Origin: Beroe forskalii
Lineage: Eukaryota > Ctenophora > Nuda > Beroida > Beroidae
Length of the DNA stretch: 64,000 nt
NCBI GenBank assembly: GCA_011033025.1
Contig: WFMF01000463.1
Span: 62,001 to 126,000, forward strand
Direction: 5' to 3'
The notes below the pieces were generated by a model. That model saw only the letters and a list, made by a program, of their open reading frames with translations. It made no database searches and was not told the origin of the DNA. A program made the translations under genes and the position numbers. Below are positions 35,680 through 48,000 of this stretch, piece by piece (within the stretch, counting starts at the first letter, position 1; each line of letters opens with the position of its first letter).

Positions 35680-36190
35680 GTGTCAATTATGCCTCACACT
35701 GGTGTCAATTATACCTCACACAGGTTTTAGCTATATTTCGCACTGGTGTCAACAATATCTCACACTGTTGTCAACTATACCTCACACTGTAGTCAACTAA
35801 CCTCACACTGGTGTCAACTATACCTCTCACTGGTGTCACCTATAAGTCACACAGGTGTCAAATAATACTATACCTCACACTGTTGTCAATTATACCTCAC
35901 ACTTCATTGTCAGCTATACCTCACACCAGTGTCAACTATACCTCGCACTTGTGTCACTAATACATCACACAGGTGTCACCTATACCTCACACTGTTGTCA
36001 ACTATACTTCACTCTGGTGTAACTAAACCTCACACTGGTGTCACCTATACATCACACTAGTGTCAACTAATACTATACCTTACACTGGTATCAGCATCAC
36101 ATACTGGTATCGAATATATCTGACACTGGTGCCATCTAAAAATCACAGTAATGTCAACTATACCTCACACTGGTGTCAACAAAAACTTTT
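35680..36190. repeat. Minisatellite of 22-bp CTCACACTGGTGTCAACTATAC units
   Basis: About 20 imperfect copies in direct orientation, upstream of the AP1G start codon. The unit TACCTCACACTGGTGTCAACTA varies at several positions and is sometimes extended. No coding capacity. Confidence 0.9.
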
Positions 36191-36285
36191 AGTGTTATAA
36201 ACTATCGTACCTCCTTCTCAAACAGTTATCAGAGATGTGTACTCTATTAGAGGAACAAAATTTAGAGTAACAAAATTTAGAGAAA

Positions 36286-36590
36286 CAAAATTTATTTTTT
36301 ATCAACATTTTCAATGCTTAAAATCAAATCAAATCAACTATCCATATCCCAACAAATCACACAATTTTAAACAATGACAATTTGACATAGCCCAGGTGCG
36401 CTGACCTCCTGGGGTGCAGCACACCATGCCACACCCCGGATGATGATGCCCTCCCACAATGCCCTCCCACAATGCACAGCATCTTCCAGGTACTTTTGAC
36501 GCAACAATGCAACGCACCCTAAAAAGAGCACCCACCCAGGTGCGCAGCGGTATACACCATGCCCTGAAAGGCCACCATTGGTCATACTGT
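36286..36590. repeat. Dispersed repeat, older copy of a pair
   Basis: AACAAAATTTATTTTTTATC, then AAATCAAATCAAATCAA, then a GC-rich block with GGATGATGATGCCCTCCC and AGAGCACCCACCCAGGTG. It matches 37366-37640 in direct orientation. Where the other copy has CpG, this one mostly has TpG or CpA, as expected of an older methylated copy. Family unknown; it could be a SINE or LINE 3' end read on the minus strand. Confidence 0.75.
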
Positions 36591-37365
36591 TGTCATTGAT
36601 CCATCTTACCTCTCATGCCTAAACTCTCAAAAACATTTCATCATTAATAATGATGCTGTTTTGAATATGTAACTCAAAACTGTCATTCTGATTGATATTT
36701 TTGATGCAATAGAAAATACGATGGTTTGTCAGAAGAGTGGGAACATTTGAAACTGTCAATGGAGGAATAATTAAATGTTGAGATGAAAGAGCTGGTAAGG
36801 CATTACCCTGAGGCCAGCTTTTAATTGGCCAGGTGCCCTGTGACCGAGAAGGCACATTGCTACACTGGGCCTTCTAGTTATAAAGAACATAATAAGGCAG
36901 GCTCATTACATCATGATATAGGTACATGCAGTTGAAAGCTTGCATTCTGCCACAAAATTACAAATTTAAAGTAAAATAATACCACCAAACAATCAAAATA
37001 ACAACAATGGTAGGACAATTGGACGGACGTTGGCCAAAGGCGCAAAGTGACGTCCAAATGTGGAACGTTGCACTGCGCGTGCGAGGGTAGGGTAACATCC
37101 TACGATAGGACAATACACCACCAGGACATAACACAACCTTAAAGCAGTAATTGTGCATTGGGAACACTCATGCTGACCATATGTCTTAACAACTGTGAAA
37201 TTGTGTCACAGGATTATGCACAAGCATCCCTTTCCCGCATTTTGTGCTCTAAGGTGGTGTTTTGTCCTGGTGGAGCTTCGTCCAGGTGGTGTTTTGTCCG
37301 TGCAATTCAAAAATTCAAAAAATGATAATTTTCATTTATGAACAATTAGGGAAACAAAATTTTAG
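36591..37365. other. Intergenic sequence between repeat copies
   Basis: No gene seen. It contains GGGTAGGGTAACATCCTAC near 37084, which recurs at about 38451, and two GTGGTGTTTTGTCC units near 37255-37292. These suggest further dispersed repeats. Confidence 0.4.
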
Positions 37366-37640
37366 GGAAACAAAATTTATTTTTTATCAACATTTTCAAT
37401 ACATAATAAAAATCAAATCAAATCAATTCCTTTCCTTATCCCAATAAATCACCCATTTTTAAACATGGCCCAGGTGTGCCGACCTCCCAGGTGCAGCGCA
37501 CCACGCCGCGCGCCCGGATGATGATGCCCTCCCGCGGTGCGCGGCATCCTGCAGGCACTTTTAACGCAGCAATGCAACGCACCCCGAAAAGAGCACCAAC
37601 CCAGGCGTGCAGCGGAAGACACCGCGCCCCAAAAGGCCGA
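37366..37640. repeat. Dispersed repeat, CpG-rich younger copy of a pair
   Basis: Counterpart of 36286-36590, with intact CpGs (for example CACGCCGCGCGCCCGG). The open frames on both strands in this block come from the repeat and are not genes. Confidence 0.75.
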
Positions 37641-39590
37641 GACAACAGGGTAACACTACTCAAAAATTTTATAACTTTACATTTTGAGCTTTGATTTAAG
37701 TTCAAAATAAGATTAAATTTAAATCAAAATAGCCAAAACATCGAACTTGTATTTTTAAAATTAATTAAATTTAAATTGAATAGTTATCAATATCTATGAT
37801 ATATTCATCTACGATATTTACAAATCTGTGGCTTGCCTATAACAAAGTTGACTGTATTTGTTCCACAAAGAAGATTTACAAATAAGCGAATTTAATTTAC
37901 AATTTAATACTTATTTCATTTACTCAAAAAATACAATTCAGAAGAGACTGACAGTGTTAGATTGCCACGTTTCTAGGTAATTAGCAGTGCAATGTAATAT
38001 AATAATCATGTAGACATCTGGATCTATATATTTTTGGATCTATATGACATCCGGTTAGAAAGAATCATATCATTTTAGGGCAAACATTCTCATTGTTGTA
38101 TTATTGATAATTTGAAAATAATATTTCTTCCTCTAAAAATTTCGATCTCCAGCAAATCAGTAAGTTTTGCTCCATGCACACATGACATACCAATTCTTTA
38201 GCTTGCCTAATCAATCCGTGCACTTGTTTCACATTACTCTTCGTTAGAGGGTTTGCATTACTTAAGGTAACTCACGACCTCACGTGCTCGCCAGGCCCCC
38301 GGCTCGCACTTGCTAAACACGTATATCCCTGTTTGCGTTGCGCGTTGATGAATTACAATTCCTCGGCCCATCCCTGCGCGCGCGCAACACTCGGAGGTTT
38401 GAAGGGTCGTGTTGCATACTCCCCGAGGAAAACGTTGCGTGCGCGGCGGAGGGTAGGGTAACATCCTACATTAACGTTGCGCGGCGCTCTTCCTAAGAAC
38501 ACTGAACACTGCAGGGGAACTGTTCAGTGCATTGAACAGTTCCCCTAATCAGGGGTTTAGCGCTTGCCGCGCGCGTAACCAACACCATGGCAACTTTCAC
38601 TGCGAAAATGCGATCGGGCGATTTAAATTGTTTTAAGTTGCGTCGTTGAAGGACTTATTTTGCACGTGCAAGCGGCGCGCGCGTGTTCACAGTTGCAGCT
38701 GCAGTTCAGAGAGCACACGCGCAAACAAACAGGGACCGGACCTGGCTATCGCATGTGTGACATGTGTGCAAATCCAAAATCGCGATCGCTCGCTCGATAC
38801 GGAAAGAATTGCGCGCGCAAGTTTTAGTATGTAAGGTTATCGAGCCCTCCGTATCGAGCGATCTCCACACATATGGGTAATAGCATGTTGCAAGATACAA
38901 ATAATTTAAAAACATATTTTTTGTATCTGATCCATGATCTGGGCAGTTTAATTTTCCTTTGCACTTTGGATCCATTACATATGTGTCCATTAAATCCAAT
39001 CTTTCTACTTTCAAATGATACTATTATACTAAAACGAAAGAAAAAAAAAGTAGAAAACAATTTGAATTTACATATTACTGTGGCTTGGTACAATTAAAGT
39101 ATAGTCTATTGTTTCAACTGACTAGTCCATTGACATGGAACATGGACACAATGATTTCATTGCCACAATGAATCCAATGGACAAAATTTGGAAGGTAGCC
39201 ATTGGATGCAATGGACATGTCCAATGGACAAATCATAATCTTACATATGATTTGGTAAGAATGTTTGGATTTTGTGTCAGTGTGTGTGTGTGTGTGTGTG
39301 TGGATTATTGTGTTGGCATCATAGATTATAATGGGAAAACTGTGTGTATGGACACTGTGTTCGCGTGTGTGGATTTTGTGTCCGCGTGTGTATGGGTCTT
39401 TGTGTTGGCATCATAGATTAGAATAGTAAAACCATGTGTATGGGCACTGTGTCAATGTGTGTATTGATTTGTGCATACACGTGCAGAGTGCAAAAAGTGC
39501 TTGCGTTGCTATGATTACATGAATAGTGTGTGAATTTCATTTCTTGCTTTGTTGGTTTTGATTCACTACTCCACTGATCCTGTAACTGGT
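37641..39590. other. Intergenic region with a CG-rich block and simple repeats
   Basis: AT-rich to about 38255, then a CGCG-rich block (38260-38830) without recognisable coding sequence. Inverted repeat arms CGCTCGATACGGA and TCCGTATCGAGCG lie near 38787 and 38850. From 39120 there are repeated CCAATGGACA words, a (TG)11 run at about 39281-39302, and GTGTGTGGATTTTGTGTC repeats to about 39480. Confidence 0.45.
38513..38546. repeat. Short perfect hairpin
   Basis: AGGGGAACTGTTCA and TGAACAGTTCCCCT are perfect 14-bp arms around a 6-base loop (GTGCAT). No U-tract follows, and the function is unknown. Confidence 0.7.
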
Positions 39591-39592
39591 TC

Positions 39593-39725
39593 TGATTTGA
39601 ATTTTTTGATGTGGTAAAAAGTTTTTCACAAATTTGAATAGCAATGGCTGAAATTCACAAACAAGGCGCTGCGTAGCAGCACCGAGGAGTTGTATATTAG
39701 CAGGCCCAATAGGCCTGCAAGTAGA
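39593..39725. repeat. Dispersed repeat family, copy 1
   Basis: Contains CAAACAAGGCGCTGCGTAGCAGC and ends with the palindrome GCAGGCCCAATAGGCCTGC. The same order of words appears at about 56655-56780 and 62365-62510. A TTTTTGATG word about 60-70 bp upstream is shared by all three. Confidence 0.7.
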
Positions 39726-39973
39726 TTATAAATTTCTTCCTCTAAAAACATTCTGTTTTATGCTGGCAATGTTTTAAGCTAGAATTGTGTTGCTGTATTG
39801 CAAAATCTTTATACCTATTTTTATATTCATATTTTCTCCATTATTGATCCAATGTACACCATGGATCCATCATCCATTAACAATGGGCTAAGAATTTACT
39901 GAAATTTTTGATTTAGAATGAATAATCATTTTCAAATTGTTAGATTTACAGGTTTTACTGGCAAGGTGTGACA

Positions 39974-41215
39974 ATGGGACTATTCTTGTGTCATTTATCT
40001 ATTCATGTTCTATATTTGAGGATGTTTTCAAGGGCAAATAATTGTGTCCAAAAGTTTGGTAGATGTTTCCAATTATACCAGATGTCAACAACTATCCCTG
40101 AAGTTTCAAATGCTGTAACATTAACTCACAGCCAGCCTATTACTGAATCTCAAACATTAGTTTCTTGTATACCTGATCATAGTTTGTCAAATATAGTTGC
40201 ACATTATCAGACTATTCTTGATACAATTCAGGTTTCAACTAGTTTACCTTGGTGGGGTGTTTTAATTGGATCAGGTGTTTTAATTAGAATTTCTCTCCTA
40301 CCTTTTAATATTTTCTATGAAAGAAAGATGGTAAAAAATGTCCCTCATAAAGTGGCTTTGATGAAGTTAGCTACAGAAATCAATTCTGCAAGAATGAAGG
40401 GTGACCATGTTTTGTGCTTAACAAAGTTGGAAGAAAAGTCTTATTACAAGAAGAAAAATAAATTCAACTGGAGAAAGTCAGAAAATATGTTCTTGCTTCC
40501 TTCAATGTCAGTACTCTTCATTAACTTCATGGCGATAAGAGGGTTAACTGAACTTCCATATGAACCACTTTTTAATTCCTCATTTATGTGGATTTCTAAT
40601 TTATGTGAATCTGACCCATACTTTATCTTGCCATCCTTAAATGCCCTTGCTACAGTTTATGTACTTAAATCTGGTGTTGACTCAGGAGAAAACATAATAA
40701 GCAAATTTCTGTCTTCTAATAAAAACTTGTTTGTTTTACTGGCTATCATGGGATCATGTCAATCATTATTTCCTTCAGCATTGGTGCTTTACTGGTTTTC
40801 TTCAAATTTAGCTGGGTTGGCAATCATCAGACCAATTTTAACCAATGATAAAAGTAGAAAAATTGTTGGTTTGTTGTCTATTCAAGAGAAAAAAGAAGTC
40901 CTAAAAAATTTTCAGCCAGTAAGCTCATTTTCAGAGGATGTAACTGTGAATTACAAGGAGACAAGAGAGTTTGGTCACAATAATGATATGCAGAAAAGAG
41001 AAGAAAAATTTGCAGAGTTGGAAAAAAGAGCTAAAGATAGTGAGCAGAAAATTGAAGAATTAAAGTTGATATTGAAAAACAGTAAAACAAAAATTGAAAA
41101 TAGGGACTTAGATATTCACGAAAAAGAACTAGAACATTCATTAAAAGAGACTGAACTGTCTTTACAAGCCAATAAAAAAGATATAGAAAGATTGAGGAAG
41201 AACGCATATGATTAG
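39974..41215 (+). CDS. OXA1L: OXA1/YidC-type mitochondrial inner-membrane insertase, single exon
   Basis: 413 residues from the ATG at 39974. The N-terminal region lacks acidic residues and could be a mitochondrial presequence. Hydrophobic segments fit the Oxa1 core: LPWWGVLIGSGVLIRISLLP (about 92-111), FLLPSMSVLFINFMAIRGL (about 176-194), then two near 245-285 including NLFVLLAIMGSCQSLF and ALVLYWFSSNLAGL. Between them is the basic, helical matrix loop. The last 80 residues are a charged coiled coil (EKRAKDSEQKIEELKLIL), fitting the ribosome-binding tail of Oxa1-type rather than Cox18 proteins. Oxa1 inserts mitochondrially encoded subunits into the inner membrane. The gene is intronless and notably AT-rich. 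The paralogue (OXA1L rather than COX18) is inferred from the tail. Confidence 0.82.
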   Translation: MGLFLCHLSIHVLYLRMFSRANNCVQKFGRCFQLYQMSTTIPEVSNAVTLTHSQPITESQTLVSCIPDHSLSNIVAHYQTILDTIQVSTSLPWWGVLIGSGVLIRISLLPFNIFYERKMVKNVPHKVALMKLATEINSARMKGDHVLCLTKLEEKSYYKKKNKFNWRKSENMFLLPSMSVLFINFMAIRGLTELPYEPLFNSSFMWISNLCESDPYFILPSLNALATVYVLKSGVDSGENIISKFLSSNKNLFVLLAIMGSCQSLFPSALVLYWFSSNLAGLAIIRPILTNDKSRKIVGLLSIQEKKEVLKNFQPVSSFSEDVTVNYKETREFGHNNDMQKREEKFAELEKRAKDSEQKIEELKLILKNSKTKIENRDLDIHEKELEHSLKETELSLQANKKDIERLRKNAYD

Positions 41216-41400
41216 TTTGTTAATTTCTAACTTAAGTATTATTTTTCTTTTTTATTTATTTTTTATTTAAAATTTACTTACAGTAGCTTTGAAGATAAAA
41301 AGATCATGTAAATTGTTTTCTTATTTTTTGCAGTATGCAAAAATTATGTTTTCATTATTTATGATCCAACAATAAGTACTACAGTGAAGTTTCTATTATA

Positions 41401-41961
41401 CTGTAAAGCCATTAATTTTCGCGAGGCATTAATTTTCGCGCATTTATTTAGAAAAGAAAATCCGCGAAAATATCAGACGTGAAGTAAATTTTCAATTTTT
41501 GAAGATGAATTCAAATCCTGGATCTTGTAAATAAACTTGTACATTCTTAGTAGATATAGCACAAGGCACACAGCTTCATTTGCCATTATTCCCTCTTGAA
41601 TATTCGATAGGTTGGATCGTCATCAAGGCATCATTTTTCAACTCAAAGTGTCTCATTAGGAACATTAAGCCCTTAACTAAGATCGCAGAATCGTTTACGA
41701 ATGACATGCTGTAATGTCTGACAAACAGAGACACACTTAAGTAAACATAGAAGAACAAGAGACCTCATTACTGGGCTTTTGCCTTTGTACAATCACCGGC
41801 TATGAAGGTGTACAGCAATTAGCGAGAATGATAAATGGCCACGTACAAACACTGGTTTATTTTCAAGGAATTTTGAAATGCGTGAAAATTAAAACCGTGA
41901 AATTATTCTGTTTTTAAAGAAACGCGAAAAATAGCACCCGCGAAAATAAATGGCTTTACAG
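41401..41961. mobile_element. MITE with TA target duplication
   Basis: 561 bp bounded by CTGTAAAGCCATTAATTTTC and the reverse complement CGAAAATAAATGGCTTTACAG, flanked by TA on both sides. TTTTCGCG words repeat in both arms. No transposase. The TA flanks fit a Tc1/mariner-type origin. Confidence 0.82.
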
Positions 41962-42055
41962 TATTCAATTTCACACTTGGTATATGAATAATTATTGCAT
42001 TTTTATAACGAAGATCATATTATATTGACTGTCTCAACATCTTCATGGTATCAGG

Positions 42056-45000
42056 ATGGATAAATATTGTAAAGGATGGGCTTCAACCAATGGTTTGTGT
42101 ACACCACAGTTGATAAAACTTGTTGCAAGTGGGGTCATCTTGCCATTAGCATTTCTGCTATACTATTACTTCAATGTCTCCAAGAAAAGACTCATCCGAT
42201 TTTTGTGAGTAGGTTTAAAGAATAGTGTCACTGTTATCAATGATTATGGTAAATCATAGAAAATATCATGTGTTATGTTGCATTATTCTAGCTAGAGCTA
42301 AATTGACAAATCCCTTGTATAATTCTGATTATCCATCCATTGGAAATTTCCTCAAAGTATCACTAATAACTCTCACTTCTGAGGTATTATTGCTTGTGCT
42401 ATGAAGCTTCAATTTGTGTTTTAGGTCAAGTCTTATACACTCATGCACATTCAAAGGCTGCTTCAGGTCCAATGATGACCCTATTTTTGTGCTAAGTAAG
42501 TGAATATTTGAGCATATTTTGATGACCATCTCGGCAAAACTAATATTTACATAAGGTCCCATTACCTTCATAGCTTCAATCCCCTCCCCTAAGAAAAGGG
42601 GCCAGATAAGTTAGGTGGGGGTTGCCCAATTTCAATGATTCTGGGGGGACTGGAACAGAAGGGGGGTAGTGAGAAATTAAAGGGGGGGGGGTTGGGATCT
42701 GACAGAAGAATTTCAAAATTTAGATGAAAGTCCTATTTCTGTGAGAAATATTTTTCAGGCCCTCTGGTTTCTGGGGGCTGTTCCCCCAGACCCCTTGCTT
42801 TCCTTTTGTAAGACTGGCATATCACTGGCATATCAATTCCTTGCCATTTTTGAAAGATAAAATCTATGTTTTTACATTGTGCTGAAAATATTCCTGAGGC
42901 TTCAAATCATTTCATGCCTTGAAGATTCCCCGAAAAGTGTCACTTTATAGCTTTAAAGATTCAAGAATTTATTGAAATAAAAAGAGAATTACCATTTCAG
43001 GCTTTAGAAATAGAGCTCAAAATTAACTAATTTTTAAATGTGACTTCAGCTGTGTCAGCCACATTACATACTGTACCATAGTTTCCATACTTTAATCTTG
43101 TCATTAACTTTCTTGTTTCGGTTGATTCTTTTGTCAACAATTCAATGGACATTGGACATATGTAAGAAAAATTTTCGATTATGAAAATTCAGAGGGCAGT
43201 TTTTGCAAGGGGGAGTTAAAAAATTCAGGTGGGGGATTGGTTATTGGACCCAGGATGAAGCTATTATTACCATATGAGTTATGATTCAATGAAGCAATAA
43301 CTGATCATGCAAAAGCATTTTTTTGTGTCAGCTGCATTTCATTGTTGTCCTATCAAGTTGACAGTTTCAGTTTATATTAGCACTTAGATTCTTTTTTGCA
43401 CTAAACACTAATTTTCGAAGTTTTCTCTCCAGGCATTGGTTATTCGTGTAATAGTATGATGAGTACAAGTCGTGACTAGTGAGTAGTGGCTACAATTTCA
43501 ACATTCTAACATATGTATAATGCTGCAATATTTTCAGGGCTCATGATGTTCAGTATACCTGCATATGCCTACATTTCTTCATGGTAGTATTTGAAATAAT
43601 TGCATGGCACACATTGTATGGATTCCCGGGATTCGTCATTCTTAATTCAGTTTATCAGGTATTTTATAATGCACTCATTGAACATGAAAAGGATGCTTTT
43701 TTGGCAAAATGAGAATACCTTCTCAATATTGTTACCTTCGGTCTTGAAATTGTTTCAGTAGTATATGCCCTGCAGGGCCATGATTTAACATCAAAAGAAC
43801 TATTTATTGAATGAGTCAGAAATTATAATGAACGAGTCAGAATATAACAGTATAAAATCACAAAAAACACTCAGGTTTTGGGTGTATCGGCCCTCTGGAT
43901 GATCTATGCTGGCGGGGAGAGAGTGGGTAATTCCTTGTGTTTGATCATCTCCTTACCGTTCCTTTTCGTTTACACCGCAGCCCAGTTATTGGAAATTGTG
44001 GTAGGGAAAATATTTTTTAATGTTTTTATGTTTATAAGGGATCGAGTACCACCCAGATATTATTTAGATCTAGATGTAAAAAGTAATGTGGTTGATCATG
44101 CTTAGGTCTATAGGTAAATCATATAGTGTTCTCTAGCTTCGATAAAGGTGCTAAGATTTTCAATTTTGATAACATTATATATATGAAAAACCTCAGAAAT
44201 TGGTGCAATTCCATGAAGAAAGCGGTTCAAAGTGGGTTTTTGGTGGTGGAAACATTGATGTCAGAATCATACTGTCAGGGATAAGGACTATTCTCTATTT
44301 CACTATGCTGGTGGTTGATTTGGTAAACATTCTGGTATGTAATGCTGATGATGTAGGTAGTGCATCAATAACGATAAATTCTTAAATCTGAAGTCTGTTA
44401 ATTAATAAATTGCCTTGTTTTCCAAAGCTTTAATTTAGTCTTCCCACACCTAACTACTTGCCTTCTAATTATCCTCCTCCCCACATCTGCAGAGAGGAAA
44501 GGGGAGTTGGGTAGTTATGGCGGACAGAGAGACCACCAACAAGCACTGGACAGCTGCTCTCCCCTCCAGACTTACCTTTGCCTGGATGAGGGGGCTGCTT
44601 GTCCAGGGCTGGAAGAAACCCCTCGACTTAGCAGACATCGGATCCCCTCCCAAAGTAAGTCCTTAGACTTGGCATGACCCCATATCAATATCATATTTGA
44701 TTTGTCGTCCCCAAGAAAATATTTGGTTCTCCTTTTTTAGCAAGTGCATCCCCAAAATTGGCTAAAATATATACTGTGCGATATTTGACGAAATTAAAAA
44801 TAATTGCTCAAATTATTCTTATATAAGTGTTCCACTTTGATCAAGATTGTTTATTTTCAAAAATACGGTAAAAATTGACCTTTTTTGACACCTGAAACTT
44901 TCGAAACGAAACGACTGCTTGAAACAGCTTGATGAGCACAGTGACAGCTTAGCGATACAAAATTTAGTCATTATATTCTTCCTAGTCCTACCCAGTATAT

Positions 45001-48000
45001 GGAGATAGATCACTGCTTCTCCTTCTTTACGCTTGACATCGAGCATTACGATCTCTGGACTCAGAAAATTCGATTTGTTTTCCTGCTCTGTGCGGGCTCG
45101 AAAACCAAAATTACAGAAAACCAAATCTAATTACAAAGTGAATTATCCAACGTTAATCTATGTTTTTCGCTCTCGAGGGGGATCGGAAAACCTATTGCCA
45201 ATGCTCCCCACCGCTCCCCAAAGTATCACTTTCACAGCTTGTAGGTGCTCTCCTGTACCTACTTGCATACTTTTACGTCCTATATTATGACATGATAACA
45301 TATTATTGTGCCATTGTGTAATTGTAAACCCCGCAGAAAACAGGCGGTTCAAATGACAACATTTCACTATGATGATGACGACATTTAAACTGCCTATTTT
45401 TCCTGTGCACTATCACAATCGGAGTTAGAGAATTATAAGCTAACGCAGGAATCAGCGTAGAGAGATTGTCTGCCTGATATATTTAGCTGCAAAAATTAGA
45501 AAATGGAACGAAAACTGTTGAATAATTTCAGTCCGTTTCAAAATTTGACCTTTTTTGGTCGTCCCCATATGGTCTTCCGCTCTCAATGATATTGATTAGG
45601 GGGTATGACTGACTAGGTAGTTTAGTTGAGCGTAGAGGTAAACTATCGAAATAAATTCTGAGATAGCATTCCGCTTGTCATTGATCTATTCCTCGTTCCT
45701 CCTCTGCTCTACAGAAAGACTTGAGGTCAGGAGTACGGTATGCATTAGTGAACCGAATTTAAATAGGCCTGTATTAGCAACACTCAGAACACATATTGAC
45801 TAATGTAATATTGTCAGTGGGTTCAAATTACCATCACCCCTCCAGGTAGACGAGTGTTCGCCGCTCTGTGCAGAGTTTGACAAGTTGTGGAGTGAGGAGG
45901 TGAAGAAAACAGATCCTTCCCTGATCATGGTGTGTCTCAGACTCTTCAAAGTTACCTACCTCAGCTCCGTTATCATGATGATTGCTGGGGATGCCATGAT
46001 ATTCCTTTCTCCTTTTGCTGTCAGCGGGCTCAATCGCTACATCTCCCAAAACCAGGTTAGAGAAGGATCTTGTCGGGTATTAGGAATTTGTTCAGGTAAC
46101 GCATTTGTTCAGGTAACGCATAATAGGAATTGGACAAAGTGTTCATAAACTCATTGATGAAACTGCGTACTATTCTTGCTTCACTGTCACATTTTTAACT
46201 GTTCTACTATCACATTAGCTGCACATTCTCTAATCGTCTTGAATTACTGTACTTATGATTCTAGATGCTGTACTTTTGTTACTTACATTGGTGATGTATA
46301 TAATATATATCTATACTTCCCTTAAACCAATTTGAGTAATAACCGACATGGATTGATCAGGGTACAGCAATTCTGTACTGTGGTTAGTAGATAAAAAATA
46401 ATATGTTAATCCTTTCCCTCTAGATTCCCACAACAGAGACAGTGCAGGCAGATGCTGATGGAACGTATTACAGACAGATGCCTCTAAGTGACTTCGTCAG
46501 CAACGGATACGTCCTCTGCTTCGTCCTCTTTCTGTCTGGATCGTGTCGTAGTCTACTGAGGTACAACACACGTTCCTGGAATGAAATACCGATTTCCCTG
46601 TATGAAATATACCTAATTCAGCAATTTGTTAGGTACCGGGTATGCCGGTAAAATCAGAATAAATGGAATCAAATTGTAACTTTGCAACAGAGTGTCACAG
46701 CAACGGATAATGCACCTCAGATGATTAGTAATTATTAGTAATTACAAAGATAATATGACCAAATTGCTTTCTGATTTCACGGATCGGGTCGTTGAATAAG
46801 AGTCGCATGATTACAATTGATGAGTAATTTATTAATTCTCTTTTGACTCAATGGTACAAATGTACAATTAAAGAACCACATCGTTTACATTTGTACCATT
46901 GAGTCAAAAGAGAATTAATAAATTACTCATCAACAAATTGCTTTCCAGTCAGCGGTACGCTGCGTTTATGGCATTTTGGCGAGCTGCGCACATCCGAGCT
47001 CTACTTCAGTACAAGATTTTCACCAAATCTCTTCGCCTTGCGTCCTGGGCAAATAAAGATCCTGACCTCAGCCAAGGTCAGTGGCTGCGTGCATGTGGCT
47101 GTGTCGCTGTGAAGTAATACAGCGTGATTCTGAGAAATTAACTGAGTTATGAACTGTGTACTGGAGTATGTGAAATTGTGGTTTTTGAGGACTTTCTTGT
47201 GACTTTTTATGTGTGCAGTGTGCAGATTGTGCATGTGATAGGTCCACTTGTACCCATGTGTTAGAATAATCCAACTGATAATTCAAAATATGATACCCAC
47301 TGATCTAATGATCGACTTTGAGGGATACAATTACCAGAAGTTCTCCCTTTACACTGATTAATTTTAATTCATTTTACGGTCATTTTATGATTGGATTTTA
47401 AATCACCATATTACATTAAAGTCTATTGACATCAGGTGCCTTCCTCACCCAATGATAAAACACTACCATAATTTCTCAGGCAAGATTCTAAACGTAATGA
47501 GCACGGACACCATCCAGTTTCACTTCCTCTTTTACTTTGTCAACTTCGCTGTGTCTGCCCCCATAATGGTAAGAATAACCAAATATCCCAATATATTCTA
47601 AATAAATTCAGTAATAATTTATGTTCAGTGGAGTGTGGAAATGGAATGTGGCGGGAACACAGAATGGTGATCTGTAGGCTGAGTTCAAGGATCAAATTTC
47701 CTGTGAAGTCGTGACTGGTGACAAATTCGTGCTCTAACTTTACAGTTCAGCTTTCATTTACATATCAGAAGTTCAGAAGGCATGGTTCTGCAACCCCTGG
47801 TTTGAAATGCCTTGAAATGTTTCCCACTGTTCTAAATGATACCCAATTATGACTCTGAACTGACATTACTGCAACCCTTCAGATAATTGCTGCGATTGTC
47901 TTGCTGCTTCTCAACATCGGATGGTCGGCTCTGGTGGGTGTCTTCATCCTTTTCGCCTCCTTTCCCATCAACGTGTACATAACCAAACGGATGGGAGAGT

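Noticed and set aside
35680..36190. Regularly spaced repeats resembling a CRISPR array
   Set aside because: Direct tandem units without spacers, in a eukaryotic genome, with no cas genes.
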